A stretch of 64,000 nt of DNA from NCBI GenBank assembly GCA_017396145.1, contig JAFQMS010000047.1:1-64000 (forward strand). Reading direction: 5' to 3'. Shown here one piece after another: positions 52,934 through 62,026 of the stretch (position 1 is the first letter of the stretch; every line of letters starts with the position of its first letter). Made by a program: the position numbers and the translations under genes. The notes beneath the pieces were generated by a model. It saw nothing but the letters and a program-made list of their open reading frames with translations. It was not told the origin of the DNA and ran no database searches. Source of the stretch: Lachnospiraceae bacterium. Its GTDB lineage: Bacteria; Bacillota; Clostridia; Lachnospirales; Lachnospiraceae.

Positions 52934-54175
52934 GTGAATATTAAAAAGTATCAGGCAGAAACAGAAGAAGAGGCTATCCTTCAGGCAAGAGACGACCTGG
53001 GCAAGGATGCAATAGTTATGAATATAAAAAAAATAAAGCCTAAGGGAATATACAAACTATTTAAAAAGACAGTGGTAGAAGTTACCGCTGCGGTGGATGA
53101 TGAAAAGATATATTCTCATACAGGTGTGCGTCAGCCAAGAAAAATGCAAGACAATCTTTATGCCAATAGTGACAGTATGAAAAAAGAAGGAATTTATCCA
53201 GAAGAAGAAAAATCAGCAATAGAAGAAAAACTAGATAGTCTTCAGAATATGTTAAAACAGCAGATGCAAAGCAATATGGATATTAATCCTCCTAAGACTT
53301 CAAAAAATGTCAGAACTGAAGAGGTTGTTAAAAAAGAGGGAGAAGATGTGGAAAAAACTGAAGATGTAGTAAAGAATGATAAAAAAACACAGTGTCTTAA
53401 TCTTATTAAAGAAAAAATGAAGGATAATGATGTTACTTCGGAATATGTGGAACAAATACTTGGCGAGGTAGATAAGACAATTAAAGCAGACGCTAGTGTT
53501 GATAATATTCTTACTACAATTTATCAGAAAATAGTCTTAAAACTTGGACAAACAAAACTCATTGAGAATAATCCGGACAATGTTAAATATGTATTTTTTA
53601 TGGGGCCAACAGGTGTTGGAAAAACAACATCAATAGCAAAAATAGCGTCAGAATTCAAACTTGTAAAAAAGAAAAACATTTGTCTTGTGACATCAGATAC
53701 ATATCGTATAGCAGCAGTCGAACAGTTGAAGACTTATGCCAATATCCTAAATGTGCCACTTGAAGTTGTGTATAATGCTTCTGAACTAAAAGAGATTAAA
53801 GAAAGACTTGATGAATTTGATTTAGTATTAATTGATACAGCAGGTCGTTCTCATAAGAACAAAGCACAAGGAGATGACTTAAGAGAACTTGTTGATGCAA
53901 TACCTAAAGATGAGCGTTGTGAATACCTTGTTCTTAGTGTTACTACTAAGTATAATGATTTAAAACAGATTGCAAAAGCTTACTCAGATTACGAGGATTA
54001 CAGACTGATATTTACTAAACTTGATGAAACCAGCACATTGGGAAATATATTAAATATTAAACTTCTTACTAATGCTTCTTTGTCATATTCATCTTGGGGA
54101 CAGGATGTTCCTAATGATTTTGGCAGGATAGATACTCAAAGTATTGCTAAGCAGTTGTTGGGAGGTAGTAATTAA
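52934..54175 (+). CDS. flhF: SRP-family GTPase FlhF
   Basis: This 413-residue protein has an N-terminal basic domain (KKYQAETEEEAILQARDDLGKDAIVMNIKK), a charged linker (about 70-150) and the NG GTPase domain. The P-loop is GPTGVGKTTS (K230), followed by SDTYRIAAVEQLKTYA, LIDTAGRS and FTKLDETS. FlhF sets flagellar position and number with FlhG. The start is GTG with no gap after the flhA stop, and its stop shares one base with flhG. Confidence 0.96.
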   Translation: MNIKKYQAETEEEAILQARDDLGKDAIVMNIKKIKPKGIYKLFKKTVVEVTAAVDDEKIYSHTGVRQPRKMQDNLYANSDSMKKEGIYPEEEKSAIEEKLDSLQNMLKQQMQSNMDINPPKTSKNVRTEEVVKKEGEDVEKTEDVVKNDKKTQCLNLIKEKMKDNDVTSEYVEQILGEVDKTIKADASVDNILTTIYQKIVLKLGQTKLIENNPDNVKYVFFMGPTGVGKTTSIAKIASEFKLVKKKNICLVTSDTYRIAAVEQLKTYANILNVPLEVVYNASELKEIKERLDEFDLVLIDTAGRSHKNKAQGDDLRELVDAIPKDERCEYLVLSVTTKYNDLKQIAKAYSDYEDYRLIFTKLDETSTLGNILNIKLLTNASLSYSSWGQDVPNDFGRIDTQSIAKQLLGGSN

Positions 54176-55068
54176 TGGATCAAGCATCAAAACTTAGAGA
54201 ATTAATTAAAAGCCAGAATAACTCAAAGACTTTAGCAAGAGTAATAACAGTAACCAGCGGTAAGGGTGGAGTTGGTAAGTCAAGTGTATCAGTTAATTTA
54301 GCACTGTGGCTTCGCAGACTGGGTAAAAGAGTTGTTATTTTAGACGCAGATTTTGGATTAGCAAACATAGAAGTTATGTTAGGAATAAGACCTAAGTATA
54401 ATCTTGCAGATTTGATGTTTAAAGGTAAAGCACTTAATGATATAATAACTGAAGGACCGGAAGGGATTGGATTTATATCAGGTGGTTCAGGTATTGCAGA
54501 ACTTACCAGTCTTACAGCTAATCAGGTAGTTTATCTGGTACAAAAACTATGTGAATTGGATCAGATTGCTGATATAATAATTATTGATACAGGTGCAGGA
54601 ATATCAGATAATGTTTTGGAATTTGTTGCTGCAAGTGAAGAAGTATTATTGGTTGCTACACCGGAGCCTACATCTATTACAGATGCCTATGCTCTATTAA
54701 AGACTTTGAATAAAAAGCATGTAGACAGCGATAAGATGACCGTTAAGATGATTGCAAATAAAGTATCTAATGAAGAAGAAGGAGAAGAACTTTGCAACAA
54801 ACTTAATATAGTTGTGAAAAGATTCTTGGACTTGAATTTGGAATTTTTGGGGGCTGTTACAATGGACATGGCTGTAACAAAGGCTGTAATGCAGCAAAAA
54901 CCATTTTCTATGATATACCCTAACAGTCCGGCAAGTAAATCAATTCATGAGATTGCAGGCAAACTTTGTGGTCAGGAAGTAGATATAAGTTCTATGAGCA
55001 ATAAAGGAATAACAAGAATGTTTTCTGGCATAATTGCGAGGATTAATCAGAGAAATTCCAAAAAATAA
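54175..55068 (+). CDS. flhG: MinD-like ATPase FlhG (YlxH)
   Basis: This 297-residue protein has the deviant Walker A motif TSGKGGVGKSS (signature K30, K35) and switch motifs LDADFGLANIEVMLGI and IIDTGAGISDNV. The N-terminal segment MDQASKLRELIK matches the DQAxxLR motif that stimulates FlhF GTPase activity. FlhG controls flagellar number and C-ring assembly. The ATG overlaps the flhF stop by one base. Confidence 0.95.
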   Translation: MDQASKLRELIKSQNNSKTLARVITVTSGKGGVGKSSVSVNLALWLRRLGKRVVILDADFGLANIEVMLGIRPKYNLADLMFKGKALNDIITEGPEGIGFISGGSGIAELTSLTANQVVYLVQKLCELDQIADIIIIDTGAGISDNVLEFVAASEEVLLVATPEPTSITDAYALLKTLNKKHVDSDKMTVKMIANKVSNEEEGEELCNKLNIVVKRFLDLNLEFLGAVTMDMAVTKAVMQQKPFSMIYPNSPASKSIHEIAGKLCGQEVDISSMSNKGITRMFSGIIARINQRNSKK

Positions 55069-55117
55069 ATGTATATGCATAGAAGAGAATTAGCACGAAA
55101 GGAGGCAGTTAATAGAC

Positions 55118-55873
55118 ATGCATGTTGTTGATATTGGAGACAGAATATCTCTTGTACAAATTGAAAGACATAAAGTAAAGATTAGCGATAAAAAGTATGT
55201 TAGTCAGCTGCTTGATTTTGTGGATAGTGACAAAGCAATAATTAGTGTACCTATGGAAAATGGAAGAATTATTCCCTTATCCATAGGCACAAAGTATGAA
55301 GCTTGTTTTGTTACTGGTAAAGGTCTGTATAAATGTGATTGCGAGATAATAGACAGATTTAAAGATGGTAATATGTTTCAAATGCTTATAAAGTTTTTGA
55401 ATTCATTTGAAAAGTATCAAAGAAGAGAGTATTTCAGACTGGAAATGTTAATGGCATTTAAATTTAGACTTATTCCCCCTGAAGAAGAATTACTTATTAT
55501 GAAGATAAGTCAGAATAATTTTGCCTCAGATATAGAAAAACAAAAGTATTTGAATACTCTTGACAGCATTCAAAGAAAATGGAACAGAGCCAATTGTATA
55601 GATATAAGTGGAGGTGGTATGCGTTTTACCGCTGAAACAGAGAGAACAAGAGAAGAAAAACTAGTTATAGATATTAGTTTAGATGTGGGAAATAAAAAGG
55701 AAAACCTAGAAATTCCCGCGCATATTATAGAGTTTCGTAAATTGACAGGGAATGCTATGGGATATGAGTATCGTATAAAATTTACGGAAATTTCAAGGGA
55801 AGACAGGGAAAAGATTATTAGGTTTATTTTTGAAGAAGAAAGAAGAAGAAGGCGAAAAGAAAAGAACATGTAA
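55118..55873 (+). CDS. PilZ-domain cyclic-di-GMP receptor (YcgR/YpfA-type)
   Basis: This 251-residue protein has a YcgR-like N-terminal beta domain (about 1-95) followed by a PilZ domain. The two ligand motifs are intact: QRREYFRLE (R102, R103, R107) and DISGGGMRF (D162, S164, G167). An insert of about 25 residues, charged and helical, lies between the two motifs. Such proteins slow flagellar rotation or modify motility when c-di-GMP rises. It lies between flhG and cheB; AAAGGAGG precedes the start. Confidence 0.92.
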   Translation: MHVVDIGDRISLVQIERHKVKISDKKYVSQLLDFVDSDKAIISVPMENGRIIPLSIGTKYEACFVTGKGLYKCDCEIIDRFKDGNMFQMLIKFLNSFEKYQRREYFRLEMLMAFKFRLIPPEEELLIMKISQNNFASDIEKQKYLNTLDSIQRKWNRANCIDISGGGMRFTAETERTREEKLVIDISLDVGNKKENLEIPAHIIEFRKLTGNAMGYEYRIKFTEISREDREKIIRFIFEEERRRRRKEKNM

Positions 55874-55908
55874 TGTTATTTCTCTCTTTTTATGTAAGGA
55901 GAAGACCT

Positions 55909-57153
55909 ATGAATGAAAAAAATGGTAAAAAAGAATGCAAAAAAAAGAAAAATATTCTCGTGATTGACGACTCTGCACTTATGAGAAGGGTAACATCTGA
56001 TATAATTAACAGTGATAGCAGATTTGTAGTTACTGATTTTGCCACCAACGGATTTGAGGCGTTAGATATCATATACAAGAATTATGGAAAATATGATGCA
56101 GTAGTATGTGATATTAATATGCCAAAGATGAACGGCATAGAGGTTCTTAAATCTTTAAAGCGCCATAAGATAAAACTTAGGGTTATAATGTCGAGTACTA
56201 TGACATTACCTGGAGCAAAAGAGACAATTATGGCACTGGAACTTGGAGCATTTGACTTTGTTACAAAGCCATCTAGTTATGTGAAAGCGGTTAATTCGGA
56301 CTTTGGCAATAACCTTCTTAAAGCATTATATGTGGCTTGTGAGTTAGAAGAAGAATGGTCTGAGGATGAACATGTGGCAGCTGATACTGACACTAACAAT
56401 GAATCTGGCAAAGGGAAAGTTATTGATGACATACAAGATGAAGAGCCTGTGGTTTCGTTAGCAGAAACTGCTGTTAAGGCAAAGATTAAGGTGTCAAAAT
56501 CTCACAAGGATATTAAGACCAAAGAGATTAGTAATAAAGATGTTTTGCCAGCAGATTACGGTTTAGATAAACTTGTAATGATTGCCTCTTCAACAGGTGG
56601 TCCAAAGGCTTTATCAAAGGTAATATCAAAGTTAGATGGTATGATAGATGCACCAGTTGTTATAGTTCAACATATGCCTGAAGGATTTACATCCTCTCTG
56701 GCTCAAAGACTTGATGAGATAAGTCAGGTGAGAGTTGTGGAAGCCACGGATGGTGAACCATTGTGTAAAGGTACAGTGTATATAGCAAGAGGCGGACGTC
56801 ATCTTAAGATTGAACAAAAAGATAATAAAGCAATTTTAAGAGTTTATAATGGTCCAGCAGTAGTTGGACTTAAGCCGTGTGCAGATATAACAATTGAATC
56901 TCTAAATAGTGTTAACTACAAAGAAATTCTCTTTGTTGTTATGACAGGAATGGGTCAGGATGGTACTAAAGGATTAATGGGATTAAATAAGGCGATTAAA
57001 AAAAGAATAATCGCACAAGATCAAAAAACCAGTGCAGTATATGGTATGCCAAGGGCTGTATTTAATGCAGGATTGGCAGATGGTGTATATGCGCTTGATA
57101 AAATAGCAAAAGAAATAAATCAAACCACGGGGGTGCGAAAGCATGGATGTTAG
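55909..57153 (+). CDS. cheB: Protein-glutamate methylesterase CheB
   Basis: From ATG 55909 the protein is 414 residues. The receiver domain has D20/D21 and phosphosite D68 in CDINMPKMNG. A long linker (about 140-215, Lys/Glu/Asp-rich) follows. The methylesterase domain has triad S228 (SSTGGPKAL), H255 (QHMPEGFTSSLAQRL) and D351 (GMGQDGTKG). It demethylates or deamidates chemoreceptors. AAGGAG at 55896-55901 fixes the start; the in-frame ATG at 55873 overlaps the PilZ gene stop. The linker is longer than in E. coli CheB. The partner cheR is not in the window. Confidence 0.95.
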   Translation: MNEKNGKKECKKKKNILVIDDSALMRRVTSDIINSDSRFVVTDFATNGFEALDIIYKNYGKYDAVVCDINMPKMNGIEVLKSLKRHKIKLRVIMSSTMTLPGAKETIMALELGAFDFVTKPSSYVKAVNSDFGNNLLKALYVACELEEEWSEDEHVAADTDTNNESGKGKVIDDIQDEEPVVSLAETAVKAKIKVSKSHKDIKTKEISNKDVLPADYGLDKLVMIASSTGGPKALSKVISKLDGMIDAPVVIVQHMPEGFTSSLAQRLDEISQVRVVEATDGEPLCKGTVYIARGGRHLKIEQKDNKAILRVYNGPAVVGLKPCADITIESLNSVNYKEILFVVMTGMGQDGTKGLMGLNKAIKKRIIAQDQKTSAVYGMPRAVFNAGLADGVYALDKIAKEINQTTGVRKHGC

Positions 57154-59284
57154 CCAATATTTAGAAATTTTTATCGACGAAACAAGAGAACATTTGCAGG
57201 CATTGAATGAGCACATTTTGATTTTAGAAAAAGAACCAGATAATCAGGATACGATTAATGAAATATTCAGAGCGGCTCATTCATTAAAAGGTATGGCTGG
57301 TACAATGGGATATACCAGAATGCAAAGACTTACACATGATATGGAGAATGTGTTTTCTGAAATTAGAAATGGTAATATGACAGCTTCTGATGATTTAGTT
57401 GACGTATTATTCAAAGGTCTTGATGCGTTGGAGAATTATCTTGATAACATTGTTGAAACTGCTGCTGAAGGTACAGAAGATAATGAAGATATTATTACAA
57501 GACTGAATGAGATTCTCGAAATAGGAACTGGTAAAATGAAGGAGGTAACTAAAGAAGCACCTAAGGCAACTTCATCATCAAAGGCAGAAGAAAAGCCTGC
57601 TGTAGATGAGAAGGCAAAGTATACTTCTTTTGTTTATGCAGAGCATGAGCGTCATGCTATTGCCAGTGCAGCACAGCAGAATATGAAGGCCTATGGAATG
57701 ACAGTTTATGTAGATGAGAATTGTCTTTTAAAGGCTGCAAGAGCATTTCTTGTGTTTAAAGCATTAGAAGATGTAGGTACTATAATAAAATCTGTACCTG
57801 AGATTCAGGACATTGAAGATGAAAAGTTTGATTTTGATTTTTCAATAGCAATTATCTCTCCTGAAAGCATTGATAAAGTGCAGAAGGTTGTTGCTAATGT
57901 ATCTGAAATAAAGGAAGTAGTTATTAGTGAAGTATCGTTAGAAGATGCTAATAATCAAGATGTAGTTGCAAAAGAAGAAACTGTGGATGAAGAAGCAACA
58001 AAGGCTTCTGAAATTAAGGTGACTTCAGAAGAAAAGAGTGAACCAGCGCAGTTAGCACAGCCGGCACAGCAAACATCGGCACAGCCTAAGCAAGGTGCCC
58101 AGAATAATCAGGCAAAAGCAGGAAAACCGGTTGTAAACAGAACAGTAAGAGTTGATATTGAAAAACTCGATGTTTTAATGAACCTTGTAAGTGAGCTTAT
58201 TATTGCGAAGAATGGTCTTGTTTCAATAGGTGGAGCCAACAGGGAAGCAAGAACAGGATTTAACGAACAGATTGAATATCTTGAGAGTATAACAACTAAT
58301 CTTCATGAGTCAGTTATGAAGGTTCGAATGGTTCCTATCGAGTCGGTAGTTAACAGATTCCCAAGAATGATTCGTGACCTTGCTAAGAAACTTGATAAGA
58401 AGATGGAACTATATATGTCTGGTGAGGATACAGAACTTGACAGAACTGTAATCGATGAAATCGGTGACCCACTTATGCATATTTTAAGAAACTCAGCTGA
58501 CCATGGAATTGAATCAGCACAAGTTAGAGCCGCAGCAGGTAAACCTGAAGTGGGTACAATTAACCTTAATGCATACCAGGAAGGTAACAATGTTATCATA
58601 GAAGTAGTTGATGATGGTGGCGGAGTTAATGTAGATAAGGTTAAGGCAAAGGCTATTGCTACAGGTGTAATTACTCAGGAGCAGGCTGATGCTATGACTG
58701 ATAAAGAAGCAGTTGATTTGTTATTTAGACCAAGTTTTTCTACTGCAGATAAGATTTCAGATGTATCTGGTCGAGGTGTTGGCCTAGATGTTGTTAAGAG
58801 TAAGATAGAATCCTTGGGTGGTGATGTAGAATGTCACTCAACATTGGGTGTTGGAAGCAGATTTATTATTAGACTTCCACTTACACTTGCAATTATTCAG
58901 GCGTTAATGGTAGAGATAGGTACTGAAAAATATGCTCTTCCACTTGGTAATATCCAGACAATAGAAGATGTAGAATATAATGAGATTAAATACGTACAGA
59001 GTAAGGAAGTAATTAATCTTCGTGGAAGTGTTATTCCACTTGTAAGAATGGATGAAATCTTAGATGTTCCTCGCAAAGATGAAACTCCTTCTTCATTAAC
59101 AGTTGTTATTGTAGCAAAGGGTGACAAGAAGGTTGGACTTATTGTTTCAAGTCTGATTGGACAGCAGGAAATCGTTATTAAGCCTTTAGGAAAGTATATT
59201 AATATTAACAAGATAATTAGCGGCGCGACAATACTTGGAGATGGTGAAGTAGCACTTATCCTTAATGTAAATACGCTCGTATAG
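57143..59284 (+). CDS. cheA: Chemotaxis histidine kinase CheA
   Basis: This 713-residue kinase has the standard five domains: P1 HPt with H46 in RAAHSLKGMAGTMGY, P2 (about 155-265, CheY/CheB docking), a Gln/Ala/Pro linker, P3 dimerisation (about 335-395; DVLMNLVSELIIAKNGL), P4 ATPase (HILRNSADHGIE, DDGGG, GRGVGLDVV) and P5 CheW-like (about 575-713). It phosphorylates CheY and CheB in response to receptors. Its ATG overlaps the end of cheB by 11 bp. Confidence 0.97.
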   Translation: MDVSQYLEIFIDETREHLQALNEHILILEKEPDNQDTINEIFRAAHSLKGMAGTMGYTRMQRLTHDMENVFSEIRNGNMTASDDLVDVLFKGLDALENYLDNIVETAAEGTEDNEDIITRLNEILEIGTGKMKEVTKEAPKATSSSKAEEKPAVDEKAKYTSFVYAEHERHAIASAAQQNMKAYGMTVYVDENCLLKAARAFLVFKALEDVGTIIKSVPEIQDIEDEKFDFDFSIAIISPESIDKVQKVVANVSEIKEVVISEVSLEDANNQDVVAKEETVDEEATKASEIKVTSEEKSEPAQLAQPAQQTSAQPKQGAQNNQAKAGKPVVNRTVRVDIEKLDVLMNLVSELIIAKNGLVSIGGANREARTGFNEQIEYLESITTNLHESVMKVRMVPIESVVNRFPRMIRDLAKKLDKKMELYMSGEDTELDRTVIDEIGDPLMHILRNSADHGIESAQVRAAAGKPEVGTINLNAYQEGNNVIIEVVDDGGGVNVDKVKAKAIATGVITQEQADAMTDKEAVDLLFRPSFSTADKISDVSGRGVGLDVVKSKIESLGGDVECHSTLGVGSRFIIRLPLTLAIIQALMVEIGTEKYALPLGNIQTIEDVEYNEIKYVQSKEVINLRGSVIPLVRMDEILDVPRKDETPSSLTVVIVAKGDKKVGLIVSSLIGQQEIVIKPLGKYININKIISGATILGDGEVALILNVNTLV

Positions 59285-59293
59285 GAGGTACCT

Positions 59294-59740
59294 ATGGAAG
59301 AAAATATTATAGTTAATGAAACAAAACAATATATTGTAATTAGATTGGGTAACGAGCAGTTTGGTATTGATATTAAATATATTGATAATATTGTTAGAAT
59401 GCAAAGAATTACAAGAGTTCCAATGGCGCAAGATTATTTTAAAGGTGTAATTAACCTTAGAGGTGAAGTTATTCCTGTAATGAGTCTTAGAGTAAGATTT
59501 GAGTTGGAAGATGATGTTATTGATACAAAAACAAGAATTATCATTATAAAGATGGATTCTCAGTCCAAAGTAGGTATATTAGTTGATCAGGTTAAAGAGG
59601 TTGTAACCATTGGTACCGAAGAAATTGAAAAAGTGGCACAAGGTGGACCAGAAGGTTCAGGCCAGTATTTAGATGGCGTAGGTAAGAATGGAGAGGAATT
59701 AATTACACTTCTTAATATTGCTAATGTTATCTCGGATTAA
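59294..59740 (+). CDS. cheW: Chemotaxis coupling protein CheW
   Basis: This 148-residue single CheW domain opens QYIVIRLGNEQFGIDIKYIDNIVRM, with KGVINLRGEVIPVMSLRVRF and VDQVKEVVTI. It links receptors to CheA. AGGAGG lies 5 bases before the ATG and overlaps the cheA stop region. Normal length. It follows cheA by 9 bp. Confidence 0.96.
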   Translation: MEENIIVNETKQYIVIRLGNEQFGIDIKYIDNIVRMQRITRVPMAQDYFKGVINLRGEVIPVMSLRVRFELEDDVIDTKTRIIIIKMDSQSKVGILVDQVKEVVTIGTEEIEKVAQGGPEGSGQYLDGVGKNGEELITLLNIANVISD

Positions 59741-59761
59741 TAATAGAAAAGAGGAAATACT

Positions 59762-60379
59762 GTGGCAAAGATTGATTTAGAGCAAATGGATGATATGCAT
59801 TTTGATATCTTGAAAGAGATTGGTAATATTGGTGCGGGTAATGCAACAACAGCGCTCTCTCAGATGATTAATGCTAAGGTTGATATGAAAGTCCCTAAAG
59901 TTTGTTTGCTTGACTTTAGGGAACTTCCGGATATAGTTGGCGGTGCAGAGTGTATCGTTGTCGGAATTTTGCTGGAACTTGAGGGAGAAATTAATGGAAT
60001 GATGATGTTCGTTTTAGAGAAAGAATCAGCTCATCGTCTTGTTAACATCCTAATGGGTAGAAATATCGATAACTTTGATGAATTCACAGAGATGGATTTA
60101 TCTGCGCTTAACGAGATTGGTAATATTATAGCAGGTGCATATCTATATTCTTTATCCGCACTTACTAATCTTATGATAAAACCATCAGTACCATATATGT
60201 CTATTGATATGGCAGGAGCAATTCTAAGTGTTCCGGCTATAGAATTTGGCAAAGTGGGAGATAAGGCACTGTTAATAGAATCCCAGTTTGGTGAAGAAGA
60301 TGAGTTTGTTAACGGATACTTTATTCTTATACCAACCTTGGAATCATATGAGAAGATTTTAACATCATTAGGAATTTAG
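59762..60379 (+). CDS. cheC: CheY-P phosphatase CheC
   Basis: This 205-residue protein keeps both phosphatase half-sites: E19/N22 in KEIGNIGAGNA and E118/N121 in NEIGNIIAGAYL. It dephosphorylates CheY-P and is stimulated by CheD, encoded next. The start is GTG with GAGGAAA upstream. The operon also has FliY with CheC-type sites, giving two candidate CheY-P phosphatases. Confidence 0.95.
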   Translation: MAKIDLEQMDDMHFDILKEIGNIGAGNATTALSQMINAKVDMKVPKVCLLDFRELPDIVGGAECIVVGILLELEGEINGMMMFVLEKESAHRLVNILMGRNIDNFDEFTEMDLSALNEIGNIIAGAYLYSLSALTNLMIKPSVPYMSIDMAGAILSVPAIEFGKVGDKALLIESQFGEEDEFVNGYFILIPTLESYEKILTSLGI

Positions 60380-60391
60380 GTGAAATACAAA

Positions 60392-60877
60392 ATGAAGGAA
60401 CTTATTAGGGTCGGAATGGCAGATTTGAATGCCTGTAAATGCCCTGGTGGGTTAACGACATTAGGACTTGGTTCATGTGTAGGAGTGACATTATATGATT
60501 CTCAAACTAAGGTTGGAGGAATGGTACATGTAATGTTACCAGATAGTACGCGCTTTAAGCATACTGAAAATCCCGCTAAATACGCAGATACGGGCATTGC
60601 ACTTCTTATAGAGAAGATGGAAAAACTGGGCGCTGACAGAAAGCGTCTGAGCGCAAAAATTGCAGGAGGGGCTCAGATGTTTGCTTTCAAAGCGGATAAT
60701 GAAATGCTACGCATTGGTGAGCGTAATGTCGAAGCCACCAAACAGGTATTAAAGAAACATAAAATAGAAATAATTGCAGAAGATACAGGATTAAATTATG
60801 GTCGTACAATAGAGTTTTATACTAAAACGGGAGATTTGGTTATAAAGTCTGTTGGTAAGCCGGATAAGACAATATAG
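60392..60877 (+). CDS. cheD: Chemoreceptor glutamine deamidase CheD
   Basis: From ATG 60392 the protein is 161 residues, with catalytic C29 in GSCVGVTLYD and H46 in GGMVHVMLPDS, followed by KIAGGAQMF. It deamidates receptor glutamines and binds CheC. AGGTGA at 60378-60383, overlapping the cheC stop, is spaced 8 bases before this ATG; GTG 60380 is part of that ribosome site. Coupled translation with cheC is likely. Confidence 0.95.
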   Translation: MKELIRVGMADLNACKCPGGLTTLGLGSCVGVTLYDSQTKVGGMVHVMLPDSTRFKHTENPAKYADTGIALLIEKMEKLGADRKRLSAKIAGGAQMFAFKADNEMLRIGERNVEATKQVLKKHKIEIIAEDTGLNYGRTIEFYTKTGDLVIKSVGKPDKTI

Positions 60878-60923
60878 TAGGAGTTGTATTTGTCAAATAT
60901 TAGAAGGATGAAGGCAAAGAGAT

Positions 60924-61208
60924 ATGTTTATTAAGTATTTACCAGCATTAATGATGCTTGTATCGGGAATAATTGCACTTATAACAAGTATGGTTAATAG
61001 ATTGGAACTATTAACCAGTATGGAAATTCTTCTAGTAGTAATGATTGTTTTCTTTGTGTTAGGTAAGATAGCTCAGAAAATAATTGTCAAAATGATTATT
61101 ACCAATAGGGAAATTGAAAAGGCAAAAAAAGAGCAGGAGCAAAAGGAAAGATTAGAAAAGATAGAAGAAGAAAAGAAGAAGAAAAAAGAAGAGAGCAAGG
61201 AACAATAA
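60924..61208 (+). CDS. Small membrane protein of unknown function between cheD and fliA
   Basis: This 94-residue protein has two predicted membrane helices (about 5-24 and 30-52; the second continues into AQKIIVKMIITN). A highly charged cytoplasmic coiled tail (about 62-94) consists almost only of K, E and Q. No known family is recognised with certainty. AAGG at 60911-60914 supports ATG 60924, and a TGA at 60909 blocks longer starts. It lies between cheD and fliA, so a flagellar or chemotactic role is likely from context, but unproven. Confidence 0.7.
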   Translation: MFIKYLPALMMLVSGIIALITSMVNRLELLTSMEILLVVMIVFFVLGKIAQKIIVKMIITNREIEKAKKEQEQKERLEKIEEEKKKKKEESKEQ

Positions 61209-61237
61209 ACTCTGCAATCTGAGGAAGGGTAGCGCGT

Positions 61238-62005
61238 ATGAATGAAGAGGCAAGAAGTAAGCTTTGGCAAGAATATGACAGAACAAAATCATCTGCTGTA
61301 AGAGAAAAGATAATAATTGAATATGCTGGCCTTGTAAAGATTGTTGCAGGTAAACTGAGTATGTATCTTGGTAATAATGTGGAATATGATGACTTGGTTG
61401 GATATGGTACATTTGGACTTATTGATGCTATTGATAAGTTTGTGCTTACCAAAGGTGTAAAATTCGAAACATACGCAAGTTTAAGAATTCGTGGAGCCAT
61501 ACTAGATCAGATAAGAAAAATGGATTGGATTCCAAGAACAGTCAGACAAAAACAAAAGAGAGTTGAACAGGCACAAGTAGAGTTGGAAAGTGAACTTGGC
61601 AGACCGGCCACAGATAAAGAACTTGCAGCGAAACTAGAGGTGAGTGAGGAAGAACTAGATGAACTGTTAGAAGAAACAAAGGTGGCTAATTTGGTGTCCT
61701 TGGATGAATATATGGAACAAGGAAGCGAGGTCAAAGTGGCTCCTGGAAAGAAGAGTTCAATAGTTCAACCAGAAACTTCAGCGGTAAAGAAAGAACTTAA
61801 AGAGCAACTCATTAAAGCTTTAGGTGTTTTAACAGAAAAGGAAAAAAAGGTAGTAGTTTTATATTATTATGAAGATTTAACATTAAAGGAAATAAGCAGA
61901 GTATTAGAGGTTTCTGAGTCAAGGGTGTCACAACTTCATACGAAGGCTATAACTAAAATGAGACAGCAACTTGGAGATTATAAGGATATGCTTTTTCAAA
62001 TATAA
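61238..62005 (+). CDS. fliA: Flagellar sigma factor FliA (sigma-28/SigD)
   Basis: At 255 residues, region 2 covers the -10 recognition part (EYDDLVGYGTFGLIDAIDKF, KFETYASLRIRGAILDQIRKMDWIPR). Region 3 is QVELESELGRPATDKELAAKL. Region 4 binds the -35 (TEKEKKVVVLYYYEDLTLKEISRVLEVSESRVSQLHTKAI). It drives late flagellar genes such as flagellin after hook completion. Its gene lies near the end of the operon as in Bacillus. GAGGAAGGG lies well upstream of the ATG with a long spacer. No anti-sigma gene (flgM) is in the window. Confidence 0.96.
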   Translation: MNEEARSKLWQEYDRTKSSAVREKIIIEYAGLVKIVAGKLSMYLGNNVEYDDLVGYGTFGLIDAIDKFVLTKGVKFETYASLRIRGAILDQIRKMDWIPRTVRQKQKRVEQAQVELESELGRPATDKELAAKLEVSEEELDELLEETKVANLVSLDEYMEQGSEVKVAPGKKSSIVQPETSAVKKELKEQLIKALGVLTEKEKKVVVLYYYEDLTLKEISRVLEVSESRVSQLHTKAITKMRQQLGDYKDMLFQI

Positions 62006-62026
62006 TGATAGGAGTTGTGGGAAGTT

